Positions 1-6,694 of a stretch of 24,861 nt of DNA are shown piece by piece. Within the stretch, counting starts at the first letter, position 1; the number at the start of each line of letters is the position of its first letter. The DNA is taken from NCBI GenBank assembly GCA_013002265.1, contig JABDKK010000160.1, positions 1-24,861 on the forward strand. The letters run 5' to 3'. Source of the stretch: Candidatus Nitrosopumilus sp. Lineage in GTDB: Archaea > Thermoproteota > Nitrososphaeria > Nitrososphaerales > Nitrosopumilaceae. Under the pieces are notes generated by a model, which worked only from the letters and a program-made list of their open reading frames with translations, was not told the origin of the DNA and ran no database searches. A program made the translations under genes and the position numbers.

Positions 1-93
1 TTCGGTCAGCCATCTAAAGCCAACAACTACAGCCGGAAGCTCTACCAGGCTGAGCTAGCTTGGGACAAGAAAAACGAAGTAAACTGCTATTAA
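1..93 (+). CDS. 3' end of an unidentified gene
   Basis: An open frame enters from the left edge and ends at TAA (91-93), giving the last 30 residues of a protein that finishes KKNEVNCY. The fragment is too short to identify. Its codons (AAC, TAC, AAG, CTC, GCC) are visibly richer in C/G at the third position than those of the neighbouring genes. In this low-GC background that fits a highly expressed gene, but this is inference from only 30 codons. The downstream gene appears to have its own promoter. Confidence 0.6.
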   Translation, partial: FGQPSKANNYSRKLYQAELAWDKKNEVNCY

Positions 94-131
94 AAAACTA
101 TCGTAGATATCTTATTTATGATCTCTATATG

Positions 132-139
132 AATAAATA
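132..139 (+). promoter_or_regulatory. TATA-like box of the 203-aa gene
   Basis: AATAAATA begins 30 nt before the ATG at 162, the spacing expected if transcription starts at or next to the start codon. A short inverted repeat, ACTCT-CC-AGAGT (139-150), lies between the box and the ATG. Confidence 0.5.
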
Positions 140-161
140 CTCTCCAGAGTCCTTATGATCT

Positions 162-773
162 ATGTCTAAACTAGCACTGTCTTATTCTGGTTATGTATGT
201 GCGCCATATTTGCATACTCATCAATCCATAGAACTAAAAGAAAATTGGATGAAATCAAAAAACATAGAAAAATTATTTTTTGTAACAGGTACTTTTTCTT
301 CTGAAAGTAAGCCTTACTTTTCTGATTCTACTAATCATTACCTCTTGGCAAAATTCAAAGATACTGGAATTATTTCCAAAGATCTAACTAGATACAATCA
401 GGACAAAACCTCATTTGTCTTTAATATTAAAGATGATTTATTTCAAAGGGAAGTCCGAGATGTAACCAACTTTGTATCGGTATACTATTTGGAGTATGGT
501 GAAGATTTTGAGGACTTGCAACAAGTGGCAACTCTTTTACTAAAACGCGACAAAATTGAAAAAGCTGGTCTTGGTAATGTAGATATTTATTGTACCACTC
601 CGGTCAAGTTTACCTTTCCATATGCAGAACACGTTGTTGTAATTGAAGTGGCAAGTGAAAAAAGTCATCAAAGTGTAAAGAAATACTGTGAACAAACAAG
701 ACGCGATGTAAATAGAAAGGGACTAACAATGACTAATCTGATGAGTCTCTCCATTCTTGATCAATTAAAATAG
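162..773 (+). CDS. conserved-looking hypothetical protein, 203 aa
   Basis: I do not recognise the family. The protein is soluble in character, with no signal peptide, membrane segment or metal-binding cysteine cluster. It has mixed alpha/beta composition and a basic, probably helical C-terminal third (KYCEQTRRDVNRKG). Coding is supported by a long open frame, normal codon use for the window, and a TATA-like box 30 nt upstream of the ATG. It stands alone between an unrelated gene end and the separately promoted aIF5A gene. The function cannot be inferred from context. Confidence 0.75.
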   Translation: MSKLALSYSGYVCAPYLHTHQSIELKENWMKSKNIEKLFFVTGTFSSESKPYFSDSTNHYLLAKFKDTGIISKDLTRYNQDKTSFVFNIKDDLFQREVRDVTNFVSVYYLEYGEDFEDLQQVATLLLKRDKIEKAGLGNVDIYCTTPVKFTFPYAEHVVVIEVASEKSHQSVKKYCEQTRRDVNRKGLTMTNLMSLSILDQLK

Positions 774-862
774 AAAGCTTATTTGAATTTATTAGAAAAA
801 TCGTTTTCTGCAGTATATTGCGAAATATGAAAATATTTTGTCTCAAAGGATTTTGAGTAAAG

Positions 863-870
863 TTAAATAT
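863..870 (+). promoter_or_regulatory. TATA box of the aIF5A gene
   Basis: TTAAATAT starts 29 nt before the ATG at 892. This argues for a leaderless mRNA beginning at 892, and against the longer frame that could start with TTG at 838, because that start lies upstream of the box. Confidence 0.6.
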
Positions 871-891
871 TCGTCTAAAAACTGTTTTTCC

Positions 892-1302
892 ATGAGTAAA
901 CCATCAGATCTAGGGTCCTTGAAAATTGGATCTTATATTTTGTTGCCACATTCTGATCAACCAAGTGGTGAACCATGTAGGATTGTTGAATACGATACCT
1001 CAAAACCTGGAAAACATGGGGCTGCAAAAGCAAGAATTGTCGGTGAAGGCATTTTTGATGGTCAAAAAAGACCTCTAGTCGGACCCGTAAGCATGCAAGT
1101 ACATGTCCCTTTGATTAACAAAAAAGTTGGCCAAATCATCTCGATAAATGGTGATACAGTACAAGTAATGGATTCTGAAACATTTGAGACAATTGACGTT
1201 GTTCTCATTGATGATGACGTTAAAGGAAAATTAGAAAACGGTCAAAACGTAGAGTACTGGGTTGTGATGGACAAAACTAAAATCATGCGCGTTAAGAACT
1301 AA
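892..1302 (+). CDS. eif5A: translation factor aIF5A (EF-P/eIF5A family)
   Basis: The 136-aa protein matches archaeal IF5A along its whole length: an N-terminal SH3-like domain and a C-terminal OB-fold (about residues 72-136). The hypusine loop SKPGKHGAAK is intact and K41 is the residue expected to be converted to hypusine or deoxyhypusine. The factor binds the ribosomal E/P site and relieves stalling on difficult peptide bonds. I chose ATG 892 because the family begins just before this point and a TATA box sits 29 nt upstream. A frame from TTG 838 would add 18 unmatched residues. The box C/D RNA begins directly after the stop codon, so both probably share one primary transcript. Confidence 0.95.
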   Translation: MSKPSDLGSLKIGSYILLPHSDQPSGEPCRIVEYDTSKPGKHGAAKARIVGEGIFDGQKRPLVGPVSMQVHVPLINKKVGQIISINGDTVQVMDSETFETIDVVLIDDDVKGKLENGQNVEYWVVMDKTKIMRVKN

Positions 1303-1303
1303 T

Positions 1304-1375
1304 GCGGATGCTGATGATGAGCGGAAAAGCCGTCTGATTGTTGATGAGGATTATGAGTAATGAAGCATCCTTTTT
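1304..1375 (+). ncRNA. box C/D guide sRNA, predicted to target C34 of elongator tRNA-Met
   Basis: All parts of an archaeal C/D sRNA are present in order. They are a 5' stem GGATGCT (1306-1312), box C ATGATGA (1314-1320), a 13-nt guide (1321-1333), box D' CTGA (1334-1337), a 3-nt spacer, box C' TTGATGA (1341-1347), a 12-nt guide (1348-1359), box D ATGA (1360-1363, consensus CTGA), a closing strand AGCATCC (1364-1370) perfectly complementary to the 5' stem, and a T5 run (1371-1375). The D guide GGATTATGAGTA is complementary to UACUCAUAAUCC. That contains the loop CUCAUAA of a CAU-anticodon tRNA with A31-U39, and the fifth base from box D pairs with C34. C/D-guided C34 methylation of elongator tRNA-Met is known in other archaea. 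The D' guide can fold on itself (CGG/CCG), so its target is uncertain. Confidence 0.8.
1371..1375 (+). terminator. T-run terminator behind the C/D RNA
   Basis: TTTTT directly follows the closing stem of the sRNA. Archaeal termination commonly occurs at such U-runs. It could end the aIF5A-sRNA transcript. Confidence 0.4.
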
Positions 1376-1418
1376 CAACAAATCTTGCAAGTTTGTTGAA
1401 CTGAATATTTTTTAGATT

Positions 1419-2108
1419 ATGAAGTTAGCGTCTCTATTCTCTGGTGGAAAAGATAGTACCTATTCGATTTATTTGGTAAAAAAACAAGGACATGAAATTT
1501 CTTGCCTTCTCAGTGTTTTTCCAAAATCCGAAGAAAGTCACCTGTTACACCATCCAAATTTAAAATGGACAAAATTACAATCCGAGTCTATGAACATGCC
1601 CCAATTATTTGCCAAATCTGATTCTTATGAAACTGATCATGAATTGTTACTCTTTGAGAAATTACTCATAAAAGCCAAAAAAGAATTTGATATAGAGGGA
1701 TTGGTTCATGGCGGAATAAAAAGTAAATTTCAAAAAGAAAAATTTGAGTCGTTGTGCTCAAAATTAAATTTGATATCGTTTGCACCCTTGTGGAATTTAG
1801 AGCCCTTTCAATACATGAAAGATTTAGTTAACTCTGATTTTGAATTTATAATGACTACTGTTTCTTCAGATGGTCTTGATGATTCTTGGCTTGGAAAAAC
1901 TATTTCAAAAAATGATATTGAAACTTTACACAAACTTTCAAAAAAATTTGGATTCAATTTAAATTTTGAGGGAGGAGAGGCAGAAACATTTGTAGTTAAT
2001 TGCCCCTTGTTTTCAAACTCGATCAAAATCAACCAATCCAAAAAAATATGGGATGGTTATAGGGGAAGATTTGAAATAGTGGATGCGGAGATAGATTTTC
2101 ATGCTTGA
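1419..2108 (+). CDS. dph6: diphthine-ammonia ligase (Dph6 family)
   Basis: This is a 229-aa member of the adenine nucleotide alpha-hydrolase (PP-loop) family. The ATP pyrophosphatase loop SGGKDS is at residues 8-13. The C-terminal family signature EGGEAETF is at 184-191, followed by NCPLF. Dph6 performs the last step of diphthamide synthesis, amidating diphthine on the translocation factor EF-2 with ATP and ammonium. The start ATG 1419 places the P-loop at the usual distance from the N-terminus. The 3' end overlaps the srp54 start by 8 nt, so the two genes are probably translated from one mRNA. Together with aIF5A it forms a small group of translation-factor modification genes. Confidence in the family is high; the exact reaction is inferred from it. 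Confidence 0.88.
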   Translation: MKLASLFSGGKDSTYSIYLVKKQGHEISCLLSVFPKSEESHLLHHPNLKWTKLQSESMNMPQLFAKSDSYETDHELLLFEKLLIKAKKEFDIEGLVHGGIKSKFQKEKFESLCSKLNLISFAPLWNLEPFQYMKDLVNSDFEFIMTTVSSDGLDDSWLGKTISKNDIETLHKLSKKFGFNLNFEGGEAETFVVNCPLFSNSIKINQSKKIWDGYRGRFEIVDAEIDFHA

Positions 2109-3426
2109 TGGACTAAAGAACAGTCTGAGTGATGCAATCAAAAAGATTGTAAAATCCTCGGGAATCGACGAGGAATTAATCAAGGAATTATCAAAAGATG
2201 TACAACGAGCATTACTTCAATCCGATGTAAACGTTAGATTAGTTTTAGAAATTACCAAACATCTGGAGGATAGGGCCATTAACGAGACTCCTCCACCCGG
2301 ACTCTCACGAAAAGATCATATTGTAAAAATTCTATACGATGAACTTTCAAAACTACTTGGAAATGAGTCTGAATTTGATTTTAAACCTGAAAAACAAAAC
2401 AAAATAATTTTACTTGGAATTCAAGGTAGCGGAAAAACCACAGTTGCATCCAAACTTGCTAAGTTTCTCACAAGACAAGGCTATAAAGTTGGAGTAATTG
2501 GTGCTGATACCTATAGACCAGGAGCTCTGGTTCAACTAAAAACCATGTGTGAAAAATCTAACGTTGAGGTTTTTGGTGAGGAGAATAACAAAGACTCTCC
2601 TAGTATTGTAAAAAATGGCCTAAAATATTTTGCAGACCGGCCCCTTGATGTAATTCTAATTGACACTGCTGGTCGCCATAAGGAGGAAAAAGATCTACTT
2701 GAAGAGATGGACAGAATTAATAAAGTTGCAGATCCTGATTTGGCATTACTAGTAATTGATGGAACAATTGGACAACAATGCTTCAATCAAGCAGAAGCAT
2801 TTCACAAAACTATTCCTGTTGGCGGTGTTATTATTACAAAATTAGATAGTTCTGCGAAAGGTGGTGGGGCACTAGCTGCATCCGCAGCTACTGGTGCGCA
2901 AATCATGTACATTGGAACTGGTGAGAGAATAGACGATCTGGAAAAATTCTCTCCTACTAGATTTGTTGGAAGATTGCTTGGCATGGGTGATGTTCAAGCT
3001 GTCTTAGATTTGGCAAAGCGTCTAGAGGAAGAAGGTGATGATGTTAGGATGAAGCGAATCTCTAGTGGGAAAATGAACATGGATGATTTCTTTTATCAGT
3101 TAGAGGAGGTTACAAAAGTAGGCTCATTACAAGGAATTCTGGAGAGCATGCCTGGTCTGTCTGGAATGGTAAAAGATGATCAACTCAATCAAATGGAGGG
3201 AAGAGTTTCAAAATGGCGGTATATTATTCAAAGTATGACAAAAGATGAGAAAGCAGATCCTGATTTACTAAACTCATCTAGAATCAAAAGAATCGCTCGT
3301 GGTTCTGGCTGGCCCGAAGGAGAAGTAAAAGAACTGATCAAAAATTACAAAAATTCAAAGAATATGATGAAGGCTTCCAAAGGACGCCAAATGCAAGGGA
3401 CGCTTAGAAGAATGGGACTAGGCTAG
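2101..3426 (+). CDS. srp54: signal recognition particle GTPase SRP54
   Basis: This 441-aa protein has the full SRP54 layout. It has an N-domain helix bundle (about 1-90), then a G-domain with P-loop GIQGSGKTT (106-114), DTAGR (188-192), TKLD (246-249) and the GTGERIDDLEKF segment. A methionine-rich M-domain (about 310-441) ends in the GRQMQGTLRRMGLG tail. It binds signal sequences emerging from the ribosome together with 7S RNA and SRP19, then docks with FtsY at the membrane. The length is normal for archaea. It overlaps dph6 by 8 nt and is followed 18 nt later by pus10, consistent with an operon. No oddities were seen. Confidence 0.97.
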   Translation: MLDGLKNSLSDAIKKIVKSSGIDEELIKELSKDVQRALLQSDVNVRLVLEITKHLEDRAINETPPPGLSRKDHIVKILYDELSKLLGNESEFDFKPEKQNKIILLGIQGSGKTTVASKLAKFLTRQGYKVGVIGADTYRPGALVQLKTMCEKSNVEVFGEENNKDSPSIVKNGLKYFADRPLDVILIDTAGRHKEEKDLLEEMDRINKVADPDLALLVIDGTIGQQCFNQAEAFHKTIPVGGVIITKLDSSAKGGGALAASAATGAQIMYIGTGERIDDLEKFSPTRFVGRLLGMGDVQAVLDLAKRLEEEGDDVRMKRISSGKMNMDDFFYQLEEVTKVGSLQGILESMPGLSGMVKDDQLNQMEGRVSKWRYIIQSMTKDEKADPDLLNSSRIKRIARGSGWPEGEVKELIKNYKNSKNMMKASKGRQMQGTLRRMGLG

Positions 3427-3444
3427 TATTAGAAATTTTCTAGC

Positions 3445-4587
3445 ATGTCTACCCAAGAAAAAATAATTCCTATTGCAAATCAAATCTTAAAAAAACATGA
3501 GTTATGTGATAATTGTCTAGGTAGACTCTTTTCCAAAAAACTGCATCTTTCATCAAATAAATTACTGGGGAAAAAATTACAAAAAAATTCAAAATCAAAA
3601 CACACCTGTTATATTTGCAAAAATATTTTCGATGATTTACCTCGCCTTTTGAAATCGATGACTGATGCGTCGTCTCAATATTCATTTAAGAGCTTTAGTG
3701 TAGGTGTAATGGTAAAACCTTCTATTGTAGACCGAGATGATGTGATTCGATCAAAATTCAAACTTAGAGGAATTGATAGCATAAAGACAGACATTTCAAA
3801 AGAGTTAGCAAAAGCATTCTCTAGAAAAACAAAAAAAATTCTAGATACTGTTGATTCTGATGTAACTTTTACTCTAAATCTCAAAGATGATACTTGTTAT
3901 ATTAGAGCAAAATCTATCGTGTTTTCTGGTAGATACGTTAAATCAGCTAGAGGAATCCCTCAAAAACAAAAGTCCTGTGACAATTGTCTAGGTAAGGGAT
4001 GTCGTTTATGTAATTTTCATGGAATCTCCGAATTTAATAGCATTGAGGGAATCATCTCAAAATTCCTTTTTGAGAAACTTGGAGGGACTACTGCTAAATT
4101 TACGTGGATTGGGGGTGAAGATAAAACTAGTCTTGTTCTAGGCAAAGGGAGACCATTTTTTGTCAAAATCCAAAATCCAAATAAAAGAACATTGAGATCA
4201 TTTTCTATAAAATCTGAATTTGTACAAATTAGTAATTTGAAAATTATTCGGGGTTCTCCAAAACAACCTTTGAAATTCAAATCAATTATAAAAATGAAGA
4301 TATACTCAGATTCAAAAATTAACTCAAACATACTTTTAAAATTAAAGACTTTAACAAAGCAACCCATTGTTGTATATGAAACGTCTGGAAAACGTTCAGA
4401 GAAGAAAATATTTTCATTAAAATACAAAAAAATCTCAAAGAATGATTTTACATTATTGATCAAAGCTGATGGCGGGTTACCCGTTAAGAGATTTGTATCA
4501 GGGGATGATGTATCCCCAAGTATTTCTAAAATATTCAAGAGAGTCTGTACCTGCAAAGAATTTGATTTTCTAGATGTTGAGGTCTAA
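3445..4587 (+). CDS. pus10: tRNA pseudouridine synthase Pus10
   Basis: This 380-aa protein has the Pus10 arrangement. An N-terminal zinc-binding pair C21/C24 and C55/C58 precedes a THUMP-like region. A second cysteine cluster, C178/C181/C186/C189 (CDNCLGKGCRLC), comes next, followed by the catalytic domain with IGGED (222-226), LGKGRPF and the C-terminal FVSGDD segment. Archaeal Pus10 makes pseudouridine 54 and/or 55 in the tRNA T-loop. The presumed catalytic Asp (D226) is kept, but the family motif GRED reads GGED, so the Arg next to the catalytic loop is lost. The gene lies 18 nt after srp54, probably in the same transcript. The family assignment is firm; full activity is less certain because of the motif change. 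Confidence 0.85.
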   Translation: MSTQEKIIPIANQILKKHELCDNCLGRLFSKKLHLSSNKLLGKKLQKNSKSKHTCYICKNIFDDLPRLLKSMTDASSQYSFKSFSVGVMVKPSIVDRDDVIRSKFKLRGIDSIKTDISKELAKAFSRKTKKILDTVDSDVTFTLNLKDDTCYIRAKSIVFSGRYVKSARGIPQKQKSCDNCLGKGCRLCNFHGISEFNSIEGIISKFLFEKLGGTTAKFTWIGGEDKTSLVLGKGRPFFVKIQNPNKRTLRSFSIKSEFVQISNLKIIRGSPKQPLKFKSIIKMKIYSDSKINSNILLKLKTLTKQPIVVYETSGKRSEKKIFSLKYKKISKNDFTLLIKADGGLPVKRFVSGDDVSPSISKIFKRVCTCKEFDFLDVEV

Positions 4588-4625
4588 TGATAACAATTAA
4601 CTAGCGTAAATTATCGTAAACCAAT

Positions 4626-4724
4626 ATGCCATTAAGAAAAAAAGGTAAACATCAAAGACATGCTGATCAAAAGGCTCATACGCGCAAAAGAAAGAAAGCA
4701 AAGTCTGGAAAACCAAGATCCTGA
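4626..4724 (+). CDS. small very basic protein, 32 aa
   Basis: A short frame from ATG 4626 encodes a 32-residue peptide that is almost half Lys, Arg and His (it starts MPLRKKGKHQRH and ends SGKPRS). It has no hydrophobic core, as in ribosome-bound extensions or tiny ribosomal proteins of the eL41 type. An AT-rich TATA-like stretch (4595-4600) sits about 30 nt before the ATG, so it may have its own leaderless mRNA, 38 nt after the pus10 stop. It could be a thaumarchaeal ribosome-associated miniprotein, but I know of no named family it matches. A chance ORF cannot be excluded at this length. Confidence 0.55.
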   Translation: MPLRKKGKHQRHADQKAHTRKRKKAKSGKPRS

Positions 4725-4766
4725 ACAAATCAACCTTTTTACATTCAAAATAATCGAGGGGATACA

Positions 4767-5474
4767 TTGGATCCATTAGTTCGCTTAAGAGATGCATATT
4801 CAAAGGGGATAATCCCTGATGATGTATACGAACTCGCTGTAAAGCGATTTCCGATAACTATTGCAGGAATAAACAGAATTGAAAAAGCATCAGGAATTCG
4901 TTATCCTGTTGCATATGTGGAACCCTCTCTGATTCTAACTACTTCAAGCTCAAACTCTTATGAATTTGGGATTTTATTTGCAAGAACCATTCCGATAATG
5001 TTTGAAGAAAAATTTCAAGTTGTAATTCAGATTTCTGCACCTCTTGTTGCCTACGGGCTTAAAGGCACCATTCATGCAATTTTAGCCCATGAATTTCTCC
5101 ATTTCTTGGAATTAATTAAAAAAATCTCAAAGATGGAATTAGTATCTGATGAAATTTCTGGAAATTTATTTGAAAATGTCTACAGCGATGAGACTAGATT
5201 ATTTGAACCTCGAGTGGTTTTTAAAGACAGAACCTTACTCAATCATATAACTAAAAAATTTCCTTCAGGTTTTCGTGATTATAAACTAGAAGATAAGGTA
5301 ATGCAATTTTGGGCAGATAGAAATCTTCCAAAATCTAACATATCCTTGGATGAAAACACAGTAAAACTATCTGCCGAATCATTATCGAAAATAAAAATTG
5401 ATCCTTCATTTATTGAAAAAATAAATCTGCTAGAAGAAAAAAGTTCAAAAATTCGTAAAAAGCGATTGTACTGA
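4767..5474 (+). CDS. putative zincin-like protein with HExxH motif
   Basis: This 235-aa protein is of unassigned family. The motif HEFLH at 108-112, inside a hydrophobic helix (AILAHEFLHFLELI), is the classic zinc-binding and catalytic signature of zincin metallopeptidases. A third ligand is not obvious; E/D residues of the SDEISGN stretch are candidates. The C-terminal 50 residues are charged and end KIRKKRLY. There is no signal peptide or clear membrane span, so it is probably cytoplasmic. The start is TTG 4767, preceded by GAGGGGAT (4756-4763), one of the few Shine-Dalgarno-like sites in this window. That fits its place 42 nt behind the small basic ORF and suggests translation from a longer mRNA. 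Confidence 0.7.
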   Translation: MDPLVRLRDAYSKGIIPDDVYELAVKRFPITIAGINRIEKASGIRYPVAYVEPSLILTTSSSNSYEFGILFARTIPIMFEEKFQVVIQISAPLVAYGLKGTIHAILAHEFLHFLELIKKISKMELVSDEISGNLFENVYSDETRLFEPRVVFKDRTLLNHITKKFPSGFRDYKLEDKVMQFWADRNLPKSNISLDENTVKLSAESLSKIKIDPSFIEKINLLEEKSSKIRKKRLY

Positions 5475-5486
5475 ATTTATTTATTT

Positions 5487-5660
5487 TTATTGATTGAATT
5501 CAGTTAATCCACATTTTCCACAAGTGTGTCTGTCTTTATGTTCAGACATGAAAACTCCTTTCCCACATCTTGAACAAATTTTTCTAATTCGTGATACTTT
5601 ATCTCCATCTACTTTGAAATATTTGTACACATTGGGACTTGAACCTTTTTTTCCTGTCAT
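5487..5660 (-). CDS. rps27ae: ribosomal protein eS27 family zinc-ribbon (S27ae type)
   Basis: A 57-aa protein with the S27ae zinc ribbon: C29 and C32 (CSRCGKG), then C47 and C50 (CGKCG), preceded by the family-typical VYKYFKVDGDKV strand. It is a small-subunit ribosomal protein. The start codon shares one base with the upstream eS24 stop (TAATG), so the two are translationally coupled. The gene ends 12 nt from the convergent zincin-like gene. It is short but complete for an archaeal S27ae. Confidence 0.92.
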   Translation of the reverse strand: MTGKKGSSPNVYKYFKVDGDKVSRIRKICSRCGKGVFMSEHKDRHTCGKCGLTEFNQ

Positions 5661-6052
5661 TATTCAGATTTCTCCTCTTTTGCTTCTTCAGCTGGCTTGT
5701 CTTCTGCTTTTACTTCAGGAGGAGTTTCTTCCGCTTCTTTTGCCGCAGCATCATCTTCTGCAAGCTTTGTCTTGGATTTTTCTAATCTTGAAAATATTGT
5801 TGGGTTGACATGTTTTTTTGCCAATCTTTCATCTTCATAAACATAGAAAGTTCCTGTGACCATTGGTTTGCCAACATGTGACTTTAATCTCATAGGAATG
5901 ACGATTTTGCCATCAAGCTTGAATTCTTTAGTGATCATATCTGCTGCTTCAAGTTTTTTGAGTTTGCCTCCTAGTCCAGCAAAATTACAAGTAATCTCTC
6001 TACGTGAGAGAAATGTATTGTCTACATCTGTTATAGTCTCAATAATGGACAT
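5660..6052 (-). CDS. rps24e: ribosomal protein eS24
   Basis: A 130-aa protein; residues 2-93 match the eS24 fold (SIIETITDVDNTFLSRREI, then GKPMVTGTFYVYED). The usual archaeal protein ends near residue 95-100. Here an extra acidic, Ala/Glu/Lys-rich tail (about 95-130, with the PPEVKAEDKPAEEAKEE segment) follows and is probably disordered. I chose ATG 6052, not an in-frame ATG at 6154, because the family begins here and a TATA box (6076-6083) lies 24-31 nt upstream. A longer start would place the promoter inside the gene. The stop overlaps the eS27 start by one base. Confidence 0.92.
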   Translation of the reverse strand: MSIIETITDVDNTFLSRREITCNFAGLGGKLKKLEAADMITKEFKLDGKIVIPMRLKSHVGKPMVTGTFYVYEDERLAKKHVNPTIFSRLEKSKTKLAEDDAAAKEAEETPPEVKAEDKPAEEAKEEKSE

Positions 6053-6075
6053 GTATCCAAAATCTCTGGATATTT

Positions 6076-6083
6076 CATATAAA
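6076..6083 (-). promoter_or_regulatory. TATA box of the eS24-eS27 operon
   Basis: TTTATATG on the minus strand lies 24-31 nt upstream of ATG 6052 and supports that start codon and a leaderless transcript. Confidence 0.6.
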
Positions 6084-6106
6084 CCTTGATTGGAATAGCG
6101 AAGAAA

Positions 6107-6112
6107 TTTAAG
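6107..6112 (+). promoter_or_regulatory. TATA-like box of the DUF309 gene
   Basis: TTTAAG within AAATTTAAGAAA starts 27 nt before ATG 6134, in the short divergent region shared with the eS24 promoter. Confidence 0.45.
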
Positions 6113-6133
6113 AAATTCCTTTGAAACTATGCT

Positions 6134-6694
6134 ATGGAACGCTATATGCTTCATCTAGAGAACACACGTTATGGATCAGAACACCCTCGCGAGGTAGTTT
6201 ACAAAGCAAGAGATCTGGCATCTTATATGAATGTCTCAATTCGTGTTGCACGAATTGCCAAAAAATTTGTTGAATTAGATGTTTCAGTTGAAAAAGAGGA
6301 ACTAGATGAACTGCTAAAGAAATTAGAGCCTATTGGGTCTGTTGTTGATATTAGACATGTCTTTGAGGAGGAGATCGAAAAAGAGAAGGGCATTGAAGAT
6401 GGAATATTTTATTTTAACAATGAAAGATTTTGGGAAAGTCATGAGGCATTTGAAGGTGTTTGGAAGAAATGCTTTGGGAGAGAAAAAGAATTGGTTCAGG
6501 GAATTATTTTGATCGCAGTAGCTTTTGCACATGCTCAAAAAAATGATCTTGCTATTGGAATTGGAATGCTTAGCAGAGCGTTAGAAAAATTAGGTACATC
6601 TCCCTCAATGTATCATTCTATTGATGTTGACAGAATTAGAAAGAAAGCAATTGAAATGCAACAAGAGAATCAACTGACTACTTTTGAAATTTAA
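6134..6694 (+). CDS. DUF309 domain protein
   Basis: This 186-aa protein has two parts. Residues about 1-85 form a basic-to-acidic module with a helix-turn-helix-like stretch (DLASYMNVSIRVARIAKKFVEL). Residues about 92-170 are a DUF309 domain with its hallmark FNNERFWESHEAFEGVWK and the helix ELVQGIILIAVAFAHAQK. The biochemical role of DUF309 is not established; the conserved acidic and His residues (ESHE) suggest metal or small-molecule binding. It is transcribed divergently from eS24 and overlaps the 3' end of apgM tail-to-tail by 17 nt. ATG 6134 is preferred over ATG 6146 because of the promoter spacing. Confidence 0.82.
   Translation: MERYMLHLENTRYGSEHPREVVYKARDLASYMNVSIRVARIAKKFVELDVSVEKEELDELLKKLEPIGSVVDIRHVFEEEIEKEKGIEDGIFYFNNERFWESHEAFEGVWKKCFGREKELVQGIILIAVAFAHAQKNDLAIGIGMLSRALEKLGTSPSMYHSIDVDRIRKKAIEMQQENQLTTFEI

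Noticed and set aside
139..150. ACTCT-CC-AGAGT inverted repeat near the first promoter
   Set aside because: It is too short and isolated to call an operator; mentioned only in the promoter entry.
838..891. N-terminal extension of aIF5A from TTG 838
   Set aside because: The added residues do not match the family, and the TATA box at 863-870 would lie inside the gene.
4017..4556. Long minus-strand open frame opposite pus10
   Set aside because: It is a shadow of a clear Pus10 coding frame, with no recognisable protein features.
5494..5808. Plus-strand frame over the eS27/eS24 genes
   Set aside because: It lies antisense to two recognised ribosomal proteins and its Leu/Pro-rich product is typical of a reversed acidic tail.
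6053..6154. N-terminal extension of eS24 from ATG 6154
   Set aside because: It would cover the likely promoter and overlap the divergent DUF309 gene; eS24 homologs begin at MSIIETIT.
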